From positions 1 through 64,000 of the forward strand of contig JAPFBL010000580.1 of NCBI GenBank assembly GCA_026182355.1: a stretch of 64,000 nt of DNA, given 5' to 3'. This document shows positions 21,412-31,470 of this stretch, one piece after another. How positions within the stretch are numbered: the first letter of the stretch is position 1; each line of letters starts with the position of its first letter. A program made the translations under genes and the position numbers. The notes beneath the pieces were generated by a model, which was given only the letters and a program-made list of their open reading frames with translations, ran no database searches and was not told where the DNA came from. This DNA comes from Hermatobates lingyangjiaoensis. Its lineage: Eukaryota > Arthropoda > Insecta > Hemiptera > Hermatobatidae.

Positions 21412-21633
21412 CAAACACTAGCAAGACAGGACTTGCTAGTATATAATAAATAAAGAATAGAAACATATTTAGTATTTAGTTATTTTTACATACTATTTGG
21501 AAGTCTGTTTGTATTTTTCATTTCTGCCTTCATTATGACAGTTATGCACTGTACTAATAATGATAATTTTCTACTAATCTATAATTTCTAATAAGAGAGA
21601 ATAATAAGAGAATATCAATATGTAAACAACCAT
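21112..21633. repeat. Left ~520-bp flank duplicated on the far side of the LINE
   Basis: Nearly identical to 23803-24326: same end of the CT array, same palindrome, same unique sequence to tgtaaacaaccat. The two copies differ by a 2-bp CT indel and at most a few other changes. The LINE lies exactly between them. Confidence 0.9.
21417..21440. repeat. Palindrome after the CT array
   Basis: Perfect 9-bp inverted repeat ACTAGCAAG / CTTGCTAGT with a 6-base loop. Equivalent palindromes follow CT arrays at 24110-24133, 27439-27462 and (decayed) 29129-29152. Confidence 0.85.
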
Positions 21634-23802
21634 AAAGTTTTTTTTTTTTTTTTTTTTTCCCTATTACAACTACCCTTATCGGGGTAACAAGTAACAGCGA
21701 TCCATGCTACATAAAGGTGGAATAAAGAGTGGAGAAACCACCCATTGGTAGTACTCCATATAGACTGTTAGGATCACTTGCAACTAGTGATCCTACATTT
21801 CACTTGACATCATACTAGTGAACTTAACAGCCAACATTTCAGAGCAGGTCTCGGTGCCAACATCTTTTCAGCCTTCTAATAGGGTTGCTAGGAATCTGGA
21901 GAGATGATAATTCGTGAATGAAAGGATTTATAGTGGTGGGCACAGATTCATGGAATTTGCGGTATCGGGATTGGATTTCTTGGTGGATGAAGGGAATTTT
22001 AAGATCTTTGTGTATGGTATCGTTCGAAACATAGAAGGGAGCTTGCACAATTTTGCGAAGGATTTTGGATTGGGCTGCTTGAATTCTTTGGATGTTTGAA
22101 TGCTTGGTTGATCCCCAGATTTCTAGTCCATAAGTCCAGATCGGTTTAAGTATAGCAGTGTATATTAGTCTTTTGTTTTGTAGTGTCAGATTTGATCTGT
22201 TGTCAAGAAGTCTAGATAGCGTCTTGTATCGTCTCAGTAGGTCTTGTCGTTTCAGTCTTGTATGTGGATTCCATGTTAATCGTTTGTCGATGTACATCCC
22301 CAGGTATCGCACTACGTTAGCAACTGGGAGGGGAGATTGGTTAATATAAACAGGAGGACATCTTTGTTTTCGTAGTGTGAACGTAATATGGGTGGATTTC
22401 TCAGTGTTTAATTTAATTCTTTTCTTCTGGCACCAAGATTCCAAAATGAGTAAATGTTCTTGGAGGGATTGAGTGGAGCTGATAGGATCTGAGTCACTGG
22501 ATAATATTGCTGTGTCATCTGCAAAGGTGAAAATAGTAGTTTTGGAATGGGTTGGGATATCAGCAGTGTATATTTGGTAAAGAGTGGGAGCCAATACGCT
22601 CCCCTGAGGCACACCAGCATTTACAGGAAAATAGGGAGAAAGAGCAGTTCCTTCACAAACCCGGAAATATCGCTCGGTCAGGTAGCTGCGAAGGATGAGG
22701 TAGTATGTTGAGGGTAGGATGTCTTTTAGTTGGCATAGTAAGCTTGGGTGCCAAACCCGGTCAAAAGCCTGAGAAACATCAAGAAACGCACCCGAACAAT
22801 ATTGGCCTCTCTCTAGAGCAGAGGAGATGGCGTCTACAACCCGGTGGCACTGCTGTATTGTTGTATGATGTCGCCGGAAACCAAACTGGTGGTCGGGGAT
22901 TATATTCTGTTTGTATAGGAGAGGAATAATGCGTTTTAGGATTAGCCTTTCTAGAATCTTTCCTAGTATTGGTAGCAGGCTAATGGGTCTGTAGGAAGTA
23001 GGCAGGTGGGAGGGTTTATTAGGTTTGGGTATCATGCGGATATGGGAATGTTTCCATGATATTGGAAAGTAAGTTGTACACAAAACTGAATTAAAGAGAT
23101 ATGTAATGAGGAGTACAGCTTTTTTGGGGAGTTCTTTAAGAATTAATGGAGTAATTAGGTCAAATCCAGGAGCTTTTTTGGTTTTGAGGTTTTTTATTGC
23201 ATACTGAACATCGGACGGGGTAAACGCTTTTGGAGGAAGACTCAAGGGAACAGGACAGTCTAACTTCTCTATTGTTTTTGCCACATATAAAGGATTTAGG
23301 ATAGTAGGGTGGGGGGTAAAGACAGTGGTAAGGTAGGAGGCAAACAGATTGGCCTTATCTTCGTCTGATTTTGCCCAGTTACCATTTGTCTGCCTGAGGG
23401 GAGCAGACACTTTATTATAGGATAGGATTTTTCTGGTTGCTCTCCAGAGCGATTTGTTGTCAGTCGTCAGTCCTTCAGTGTATTGTCTAAACTTTTGGGA
23501 TCTGTAGTTTCTTAGTATTGTTGTAAGTTGGTGAGTGATACGGTTGAGGGTTAGCTTGTCATTTGGGTAACGAGTTCTCTGCCAGAGTTTTCGAGCATTC
23601 CGTTTTGAGTTTATAAGATTCCGTATATAAAAAGGAATGTTGATGTCTTTTGTAAATGTTTTTTGATTGTAAGAGTACTGCGTTGATATATTAATTGAAT
23701 TTGCTATTGTTAAATTTAGTTGTTTAATTTCGTGGTCAATTTCGTCGTGGGTTTTTAAAGAGACAGTAAGGTCAATATTGTCTTCAACATTCTGTCTGAA
23801 TA
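21634..23802 (-). mobile_element. 5'-truncated Jockey-like LINE
   Basis: Reverse-strand element. It ends at the left in a run of T residues (21638-21658), the poly(A) tail, and at the right by abrupt 5' truncation at about 23802 against CT repeat. Positions 21659-21838 are the 3' untranslated region with a small ggatcacttgcaactagtga palindrome. The endonuclease and ORF1 are missing. Confidence 0.88.
21839..23802 (-). CDS. Jockey-clade LINE ORF2 reverse transcriptase, 5'-truncated
   Basis: The frame is open without a stop from the truncation point near 23802 to the stop at 21839, about 650 codons. There is no true start: the first codon sometimes proposed, at 23408-23410, is GTG, and the coding sense clearly continues upstream (KLWQRTRYPNDKLTLNRITHQL, then DNKSLWRATRKIL), as in the linker between endonuclease and reverse transcriptase. 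Reverse transcriptase hallmarks follow in order: PGFDLITPLILKELP, PSYRPISLLPILGK, GAFLDVSQAFDRVWH, NAGVPQGSVLAPTLY and the catalytic FADDTAIL, then the WG/QAAQSKILRKI tail. It would copy LINE RNA at nicked target DNA. The intact frame implies a recent insertion, though without endonuclease it is not autonomous. Clade assignment is from memory of motif wording; any close non-LTR clade is possible. Confidence 0.88.
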
Positions 23803-24326
23803 TTCTCGCTATCTCTCTACTTCTCTCTCTCTCTCTCTCGCTATCTCTCTACTTCTCTCTCTCTCTCTCTCGCTGTCTCTCTACTTCTGTCTCTCCCTCT
23901 GTCCCTATCTCTCTACTTCTGTCTGTCTCTCTCACTCTCTCTCTCTCATTGCTTCTCTACTTATGTCTCTCTCCCTCTCCCGTTGTCTCTCTACTTCTCT
24001 CTCTCTCTCGCTGTCTCCCTACTTCTCTCTCTCTCTCGCTGTCTTTCTACTTCTGTCTCTCCCTCTGTCCCTATCTCTCTCCTTCTGTCTGTCTGTCTGT
24101 CTGACAAACACTAGCAAGACAGGACTTGCTAGTATATAATAAATAAAGAATAGAAACATATTTAGTATTTAGTTATTTTTACATACTATTTGGAAGTCTG
24201 TTTGTATTTTTCATTTCTGCCTTCATTATGACAGTTATGCACTGTACTAATAATGATAATTTTCTACTAATCTATAATTTCTAATAAGAGAGAATAATAA
24301 GAGAATATCAATATGTAAACAACCAT
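23803..24326. repeat. Right ~520-bp flank, copy of 21112-21633
   Basis: Begins with CT repeat exactly where LINE coding sequence stops, then the palindrome at 24110-24133 and unique sequence to aacaaccat, after which it diverges from the left copy. See the corresponding finding. Confidence 0.9.
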
Positions 24327-24334
24327 GAAGAAAG

Positions 24335-24720
24335 TTATTTTATGTTTATATTTTAACTATCAACAAACATAGAGAAGTAACCAAGTTTTAATTGCTCGAT
24401 AATTAATCATGGTTTGTATCAAAGATCCTGTTAATTGCAATCAATGAAGGACAATCAATTATATCCAGTAAATTATCTGCCTCACTCGACTCATATCAGA
24501 TTTTAGTTAAACTTGACGGAATAAAATGAGAATTTATTTTCAATATCGTATTCCTATCAGCATTGCTGTTTTCAATAATTCATCACGTTAAATATTAAAC
24601 CATTAGAAATTCGATAAATTTACTTTTACGCTATTTGCAATAGAGACTTATTTTACTTTATTGTTTAGCTATCTCTGTGATCTTTCCCGGTTTCTTATTT
24701 ATGAGACCATCAATGAGTTT
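24335..24720. other. AT-rich intergenic DNA
   Basis: No feature recognised. Confidence 0.45.
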
Positions 24721-24721
24721 G

Positions 24722-24752
<31 letters not shown>

Positions 24753-24779
24753 GTTAAACTGAATTGCCTTAATTAAACA

Positions 24780-24875
24780 TACCTTTTTTTTGAGCAGTTT
24801 TTCATATTTCCTTGCTAGTTTTAAATCGTCTTGATTTAGCTGGTGGATTATTTGAGCGAAACTCTGGTAAGCCAT
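24780..24875 (-). pseudogene. PLE-like N-terminal ORF fragment, left arm
   Basis: Mirror copy of the fragment at 25232-25432. It starts with ATG (24873-24875) and encodes MAYQSFAQIIHQLNQDD and a lysine-rich stretch before diverging. Confidence 0.5.
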
Positions 24876-24908
24876 CAATATTTAATGATTAACATAACAT
24901 AACATAAC

Positions 24909-24954
24909 ATAACTTGACATGTTTCGGTTGTCTTCAACCATCATCAGAAATTAT
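24909..24954 (-). ncRNA. Hammerhead ribozyme-like motif, family C (intact)
   Basis: Minus strand: AUAAUUU (24948-24954), CUGAUGA, extra U, perfect 5-bp stem II GGUUG/CAACC with AAGA loop, GAAA, ACAUGU palindrome, cleavage-site C (triplet GUC), then AAGUUAU (24909-24915) forming a 7-bp stem I with one G-U pair. It has the longest stem I in the window and every core residue, plus the optimal cleavage triplet. Confidence 0.85.
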
Positions 24955-25160
24955 TATAAAACGTTACAAAACAAAACCATTTTCATGGAACAAGTATGTA
25001 AACATGACAGTGAGTTAAATAAAATTGGTCAATAAAAATCACTAAAAATAAATATGTTAGACTTAGGGATATTTATTTTTTAGTGACCAATTTTATTTAA
25101 CTCACTGTCATGTTTACATACTTGTTCCATAAAAATGGTTTTGTTTTGTAACGTTTTATA

Positions 25161-25206
25161 ATAATTTCTGATGATGGTTGAAGACAACCGAAACATGTTA
25201 AGTTAT
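25161..25206 (+). ncRNA. Hammerhead ribozyme-like motif, family C (intact)
   Basis: AUAAUUU (25161-25167), CUGAUGA (25168-25174), extra U, GGUUG/CAACC stem II, GAAA, ACAUGU palindrome, cleavage-site U (25199), AAGUUAU (25200-25206) pairing with the first segment over 7 bp. It differs from its mirror copy at the cleavage site (U instead of C), which should slow cleavage. Confidence 0.85.
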
Positions 25207-25231
25207 GTTATGTTATGTTAATCATTAAATA

Positions 25232-25432
25232 TTGATGGCTTACCAGAGTTTCGCTCAAATAATCCACCAGCTAAATCAAGACGATTTAAAACTAGCAAGG
25301 AAATATGAAAAACTGCTCAAAAAAAAGGTATGTTTAATTAAGGCAATTCAATTTAACACAATATGTATAAAAGAAGGTCTGCTCCCTATTTATACTAATA
25401 TATATATAAAAAGATTTCACATAAACACGTGA
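25232..25432 (+). pseudogene. PLE-like N-terminal ORF fragment
   Basis: 66-codon frame: MMAYQSFAQIIHQLNQDD, a lysine-rich helical stretch, then FNTICIKEGLLPIYTN. The last motif parallels FLKACIEEGLLPTFTN of the family-I unit, a pattern known from the N-terminus of PLE proteins. It ends in (TA)n and a family-A repeat end at 25408. No catalytic domain. Confidence 0.55.
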
Positions 25433-25501
25433 AACAACAATCAATGATCAAACCACAATAAGAAATGGGAAAAATTTCCCATTTCTTATTGTGGTTTGAT
25501 C

Positions 25502-25505
<4 letters not shown>
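25405..25505. repeat. Palindrome of two family-A 3' ends
   Basis: A reverse family-A end (25408-25470) is joined to a forward one (25471-25503), giving a long palindrome around ttcttattgtggtttgatca. The hammerhead cores are missing from both. Confidence 0.8.

Positions 25506-25578
<73 letters not shown>
25506..25578. repeat. (TA)n microsatellite
   Basis: Pure TA repeat of about 73 bp between two hammerhead-type units. Confidence 0.97.
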
Positions 25579-25579
<1 letters not shown>

Positions 25580-25925
25580 CAGATTCAATAATATATCGAC
25601 CGTTTGATAGAACAGGTGTGTTCTCTAATCGGGATTCGGTCAATTTTCTAGGATAAAAAATCAAACTCTCGTTGCCAACGTTTCGGTTTTATTTAAAACC
25701 TTTTTCATAGGCGTACAAACAAAGGATAATAAGAAATATCTATTATCTATTATCTATTATATCTAATATCTATTATAAGAAATTTCTTATTATCCTTTGT
25801 TTGTAGGCCTATAAAAAAGGTTTTAAATAAAACCGAAACGTTGGCAACGAAAGTTTAATTTTTTATCCTGGAAAATTGACCGAACCCCGATTAGAGAACA
25901 CACCTCTACTATATATATATAAGTG
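25579..25925. mobile_element. Family-H inverted-repeat unit
   Basis: Arms 25614-25736 and 25780-25905 face each other. Each arm has GCC, an A-rich stretch, a GGTTTT/AAAACC hairpin, then GAAACGTTGGC (25674-25712 minus; 25807-25845 plus). The layout matches a hammerhead with GCC/GGC stem I and ACGU stem III, but the CUGANGA box reads TATGAAA or TATAAAA. The flank agattcaataatatatcgac is shared with 62000-62055. Confidence 0.72.
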
Positions 25926-26380
25926 AAAAAGCGCATTCAAAAAGTATAGATAGGGCAAAATAGGAGAAACTATACGATCATTCCAATGTATAACAAAAAC
26001 AGTAATAGAAGTAAATAGAATTTTTTTCTTAATTATGACTTGCAACTATGTTTTATAGGATTCCCCAAAGTTGTTGATATACCACTGTGTCAAATCGATG
26101 AGTGGTGGCTGCGGGGGGCGGGGAGGGTGGTGAATTGGTTAGAAGGATTGATATCTTGTCACCTTGCATGGCATCCAATGCTGTGGAAGTACAGCTCAGC
26201 CAGGAATGGAGTTTGGGGGAGGGTGTTATCATGAAATTCTAATCAGACCGGCTCAACGGTTCATCCATAACAGCAATGTTGGGGAGGGCTCAATGACACA
26301 TCAAGATCATGACGCTGCAGATAAGCTCACCTGGCACACACAATCCTCGTCAAATCCGGGCCCCTCCAACACCACCCCCC
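25926..26380. other. Unique, less AT-rich intergenic DNA
   Basis: G-rich stretch at 26100-26140; no credible coding frame or known repeat found. A C-run follows at about 26375-26394. Confidence 0.45.
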
Positions 26381-26455
26381 CCCCCCCCCCCCAATCACTC
26401 ATCCTTCTTTCGTTTCTCACGTATTAATTGTTCCGTCAGAATCCAATAAACTGTT

Positions 26456-26791
26456 ACTGAGAGAGGGAAAGAGAGAGAGAGAATGTGAGAGACAGCTACA
26501 GAAAGAGAGAGATGGAGGGATAGAGAGAGAGAAATAAGTGTGAGGGAGAGGGAGCAAGAGAGATAGTGACAGGAAGAGAGAGAGAAAAATAGAGAGAGAG
26601 AGCGTGGTAAAGAAGGAGAGAAAAGGAGGGATAGAGAGACAGAGAGAGAAATAGAGATAAAGGGAGGGAGGACAGAGACAGTGATAGAAAGAGAGAGAGT
26701 GGGTGGTAGGAAAGGAGAAGGCAGTGTCTGAGAGAAAGAGAGAGAGAAATAGAGAGAGAGAGTGATGGAGGGAGGAAGGAAGATACACAGC

Positions 26792-26841
<50 letters not shown>

Positions 26842-26865
26842 GAGAGAGATAGAGATATCACTCAT
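26456..26865. repeat. GA-rich array
   Basis: Purine-rich simple repeat of about 400 bp ending in pure GA. Open frames on the reverse strand are Ser/Leu artefacts of the repeat. Confidence 0.93.
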
Positions 26866-27234
26866 AGAAAATTTTTTTTTGGTGTTTGTTCAAAAATGTT
26901 TTTCAGAAAGAATGTTCAGCTGCTAGTTCCATTTTAGGTACTCGTGAAAGATCCATACTCTCTAAACAGACTTGAGTTATGCAAACTTTAGGACTCCTAA
27001 AGTAGAATCAATCTTCATATCTGCCTTCATTGTGACAGTTCTGCACTGTACTAATAATGATAATTTTCTATTATTCTATAATTTCTAATAGTATTGTGGA
27101 ACTTTTCTCTCTTTCTTTCTCTTTCCCTCTCTCTCTCTCTTATTCGTTCTCTCTTTCTCACTCGCTCTTTTTCTCAATCTCACTTCCTGTCGCTCTCTGT
27201 CTCTGTCTCTTTCCTTCTCTCTCTCCCTCTCTTT

Positions 27235-27274
<40 letters not shown>

Positions 27275-27480
27275 CTCGCCCTCTGTCTCTATCTCCCTCC
27301 CTCTCTCTGTCTCATTCTCGCTATCCTTCTCTCTTTTTCCTCCCTCTCCCTCTATAGCTATCACTCTCTCAGTATCTGTCTCTCTTTCTCTCTCTCTCTC
27401 ATCTCTATTTTTTTTTAAACTACCCTTCAAAGACGAACACTAGCAAGACATGACTTGCTAGTATAGTAATAAATATAGAA
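26866..27480. repeat. CT array module, copy A
   Basis: Unique lead (ctgcactgtactaataatga, also at 21545 and 24238), CT array 27105-27405, then the palindrome 27439-27462. The lead and palindrome show kinship with the module at 19.6-21.6 kb. Confidence 0.8.
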
Positions 27481-28013
27481 TAGAAAGATATTTAGTTATT
27501 TTGCATCCTATTTGGAATGCCTTTTTTGTAAAAGACTATCTTGGAATGAAAAGAGGGGGCACCCTGCATGGACTAAGAAAGTCTGAAAACCCTTGTGCTA
27601 CATGAAATGTTTAAACCATTTCACATACAAAAGCGCATATCTCTTCTACTTTATTGAATCATAGAACCGAGTGAATAAAAACTAGTTACTGAGTCATTGT
27701 ATGAAACCCTTTGTAACAAGTTTTATTAAATTCTGCAAATATCTTCCTTTTATTTTTTCCCACACTTACTAAGTATTTATTTAATTCATAACAAATGGAA
27801 TGGAAGTTTATTGGAAACTCACTACCTTTGCTTTTTTGCATGATGATTTCTATGTTTGTAGAATAATCTGTGTTGGTAGATTATTGACTACGAGTATTTA
27901 AGCAATGGAGCCATATCTTGATGACATGTGTTTCAAAGTTGTATTTAAATTACTCTAAATAACACTGGATTTACTTCTAGAATTCTTGTAGTAGATATTT
28001 TAGCATTTTATTA
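27481..28013. repeat. Unclassified duplicated DNA, copy A
   Basis: Positions 27820-28010 share order and phrases (tttgtagaataat, ttgatga, attcttgtag) with 28262-28430, and 27480-27590 with 29160-29275. No gene is supported. Confidence 0.6.
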
Positions 28014-28215
28014 GGGGGCCATATTAGCCATGTGTCAACGTACTCAGCTCTGGGCTGAGTACGTTTATTCACGTGGGAGGTGAATAAATCTGAGTATATC
28101 GTCTCTCGGAGACATTAGACTCCCAAATATACCATAAAATCAATTTTCATTGTATGGTATCACAAAGGACTAATGTTCAGCCTGTTTTCCTTTGTGGACT
28201 GCCACTCACCCTACC
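28014..28215 (+). repeat. SINE with internal deletion, tail type 2
   Basis: Head start ggggccatattagcc, body gaggtgaataaatctgagta, then a jump to the tail (ggtatcacaaaggactaatg). The B-box part and the middle of the body are missing. Confidence 0.75.
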
Positions 28216-28906
28216 TTTACTAACCTCTTATTAGCGTACTGATAATACTTGCCATGCAAAGAAACCTATCTTCTACTCCATAATAATACCTATATTTGTA
28301 GAATAATGAATGTTGGTACCTTGTTGAGCACGACTATAGTAAAAATGGAGCGATACTTTGATGATGCCTGTTTCCAAATGTATTTAAAGTCACCTACAAA
28401 CCAATTTCTACAATTCTTGTAGTTGATACATTTCAAACGTGAAACTCTTGTTGGCGGAACATAAATAAATACTTTAAGTTGAAAATACTTTTCTATCCCC
28501 CCCCCTCATTCTGTCTCTTTCCTTCTCTCCCGCTCTCACTCTTTCTCGCTCTCTCTCTCTATCTCTCTCTCTGTCCCTTCCTTCCCCACTCCCCTCTCTC
28601 GCTCTCCGTCACTCTCTCTGACTCTGTCTCTCTCTCTGTCTCTCTCCGTCACTCTCTCTGACTCTGTCTCTCTCTGGCTCTATCTCCCCCTCTCTCTCTG
28701 ACTCTTTCTTTCAGAAAGAAAGAAACTCTCTGTCTCTATCTCTCTCTGTCTCTTTCCTTTTCCCATCTGTCTCTATCACCCTCACACTCTCACTCTTTCT
28801 CACTCTCTGTCTATGTCTCTGTCTCTATCTCCCTCACACTTTCCCTCTTTCTCGCTCCCTGTCACTCACTCTTTCTCTGTCTCTTTCCTTCTACCCCCCT
28901 CCCATG

Positions 28907-28982
<76 letters not shown>

Positions 28983-29280
28983 GTGTGTATCTCTCTCTCT
29001 CGTCTCTTTCCTTCTTCCCCCTTGTCACTCTCTCTCTGCCTCTATCTCCCTTTCTCTCTGTCCTTTTCCTTGTCTCCCTCTCTGTCTCTCATCTCTGAAT
29101 TTTTGTAAAATACCCTTCAAAGACGAACACTAGTAGGACATGACTTGCTAGTATAGTAATAAAGAAAGAATAGAAAAATATGTGGTTATTTTTGCATAGT
29201 TTTTGAAATGCACTTTTTGTAAAAGACTATCTTGGAATAAAAGGGGGGGGGGGGCTGCATAGACTAAGAAAGTCATCTTA
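28216..29280. repeat. CT array module, copy B
   Basis: CT array 28494-29095, decayed palindrome 29129-29152, then sequence matching 27463-27590. Offset from copy A is about 1690 bp, so this looks like a tandem duplication of the whole module. Confidence 0.75.
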
Positions 29281-30130
29281 GGAAAGAAAATGCTTTAACT
29301 ATTTATGATGATAATTTTCTTATAAAAATGAAAATATAAAATATAAACCATGAATCAGAATGCTTAATCATCAGCTGATGCCGACATAGTTTGAAAGTCA
29401 CTGATTTTCATATATAAAAGTATGCAAAACGTATTCTCACCGAATTCTCTCAACCTTAGCACTAAGCTCTTTATGTAAATCTCTCTTCCAGGGTAAGCCA
29501 CAAAGAATTCATCCCCCCGCCATCCCCTTGAAACAGAGCATTTCTTTTAGACTTAATCCAACAAAGTCCTATTCAAATTTAAAACAATAGATTTTTAGTT
29601 TAGACATTACAAAATAAATTAGCTCCTAGTTCTTTAAAAAAAATAATGCTAAACACTCTTTTTTCTAATATACTGTTTTTTTTTCAAAGAAAATATATAA
29701 AATAAAGGTAACGTTTTCAGAATAAATTCTCTCAAAACTAATAGTCTGAAGAAAAAACAGGGATTTTTTTACTGTACTTATTTGTGTTTTTAACCTACTC
29801 TTTTAATGTTCTTCGACAAACTTCCTGAGTTTCTGGTCCGTTAAATCTATTGCATAGCTAACATAAGTGCATACTCACTCTCTGACTGACTATATATTTA
29901 TAATTAATCTTACTGATTATCACATATTCTAACAAGAACTGGTTAGAACTATTTATAAGTCCTTATTCTTTTTGGCTGTCTACAGCTTTATAATAGACCT
30001 TATTCCTTTTTTACATATTCCAATATAAACTAATTTTAGGAACTTAAAGTGCTTACTTTGCTACTGTTTGCTATTTCATTCCTTTTTTACTTTCAAATAA
30101 GTCATATTTGTAAATATGACTAGCGTCAAA
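29281..30130. other. AT-rich intergenic DNA
   Basis: No gene, repeat or RNA recognised. Confidence 0.5.
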
Positions 30131-31334
30131 ATTAGAACTGTAGGTTGTTATTGTGTTCTATGTTAAATTATTATGACATCACAAACCTTAAAACTTGGGT
30201 TGGAATTTTTTAGTAAAAATTAAGCTACATCCTCTTCTATCCGACATTCCTTAAACAAACCAAACAAGTTTTACAATATTTTAATGGGAATATATGTTGA
30301 AATCCAAATGTATTGTATACGTATTGGATTCCTTTTTTTTTTTATTGTTTAAACCGATCCCCTAGCGGGTGATAACGTCAGCTGTTTACCGGCTTTTTGT
30401 TTGATCGGTTTGATTCTACATATATGCTATCCAAATTTGTTTGATTCTACATATATTCTATCCAAATTTGTTTGATTCTACATATATGCTATCCAAATTT
30501 GTTTGATTCTACATATATGCTATCCAAATTTGTTTGATTCTACATATATTCTATCCAAATTTGTTTGATTCTACATATATGCTATCCAAATTTGTTTGAT
30601 TCTACATATATGCTATCCAAATTTGTTTGATTCTACATATATTCTATCCAAATTTGTTTGATTCTACATTGGGAGTCCTAAATTTTGCCCTAACTCAAGT
30701 ACATTTTCAGTAAGAATCTCTAACCAGTATATGACATCGTACATGACATGTACATCGTACATCGGGAACAACGGTTAACGTCCTCTCCGAGGGACGACGT
30801 GCTCAGATTTATTCACCTCTCGCGTGAATAAATCGAGGGCCAGGTGGTATCGAACTCCAGACTACCAGACCAGAAGCGAATGCGTTAATCACTGAGCTAA
30901 CCTGGCCACTTTATAAGTTACTACAAATTAATAATTGGTATCAACTTGCTTATAAGCATGTGAACAGAACGTATGAAAGCAGGAATAACTGTCGTTCAGT
31001 ATCGACGATGCATGATCTACACTTATAACTCTTTACCTAATTTAATGCTGCTGATTTCAGAAATCCTGTTGCTTTTTCTCTTTCCAGTTTTCTATTACAT
31101 ACCCCTCTCTGTAGGAAAGTCCATACTACAATATATACAGGTAAATCGAAGAAATAATATTTTTCTTAGATTAGGAATATTATTTCTAGCATGGCTACAT
31201 CCTCTCCTAGGAATGTCACCTAGGACAGGATGTAGCCATGCTCAATTGTACTCAAAAATATGCAACACAAGTTTTAAGGTTTGTGATGTAATAATAATTT
31301 AACATAGAACACAATAACAACTTACAGTTCTAAT
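30131..31334. mobile_element. 1.2-kb element with ~120-bp terminal inverted repeats
   Basis: The left arm (30131-30253, starting attagaactgtaggttg) is the inverse of the right arm (31210-31334). The arms agree along nearly their whole length. No transposase frame lies between; a 109-codon open frame at 30973-31302 overlaps the right arm and is not convincing. A SINE (30331-30908) is inserted inside. A second hairpin (31190-31247, arms agcatggctacatcct) overlaps the right arm. Superfamily unknown. Confidence 0.7.
30331..30908 (-). repeat. SINE with type-1 tail and internal minisatellite
   Basis: Tail tgtttaaaccgatcccctag, body and tRNA-like head ending acctggcc. At 30410-30665 a 32-bp unit (tttgattctacatatatgct then atccaaatttg) is repeated about 8 times between the tail and the body, where other copies have a single gattctacat. 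Confidence 0.87.
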
Positions 31335-31470
31335 GATCATTGATTTTTATTTCACCTGTTTATGTGAAATCTCTGACGAAGACCGCTTGTTAAGATCGAA
31401 AGATCTTAGTCTTGTTTTCCCATTCTTCTTGTAGTTTGATCATTGATATATATATATATATATAATTTCT
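31335..31470 (+). repeat. Rearranged family-A hammerhead repeat
   Basis: The terminal hairpin (ttcacctgtttatgtgaaat) lies before the hammerhead (31373-31411) rather than after it, as expected from a tandem joint or circular permutation. CUGACGA and GAAAGATCTTAGTC are intact, but stem II is damaged and GACU is missing. Confidence 0.7.

Larger units (their letters stand above)
24749..25362. mobile_element. Head-to-head family-C hammerhead/PLE 5' unit
   Basis: Inverted repeat with arms of about 295 bp (24749-25049 and 25075-25362), bordered on the left by (TA)n (24723-24750). Each arm has a hammerhead with intact core, a short taaca tandem repeat, and the start of a PLE-like reading frame. The arms are nearly identical. 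Confidence 0.88.

Noticed and set aside
19658..21446. Three overlapping open frames of more than 500 codons rich in Ser, Leu, Tyr and Cys
   Set aside because: They are translations of a pyrimidine-only tandem array that lacks stop triplets in all forward frames; no domain, signal or codon bias.
26395..29133. Several Ser/Leu-rich frames on both strands
   Set aside because: All lie in GA or CT simple repeats.
30973..31302. 109-codon frame with a hydrophobic stretch, possible membrane protein
   Set aside because: Overlaps the SINE-bearing inverted-repeat element and its right arm; no homologous motif.
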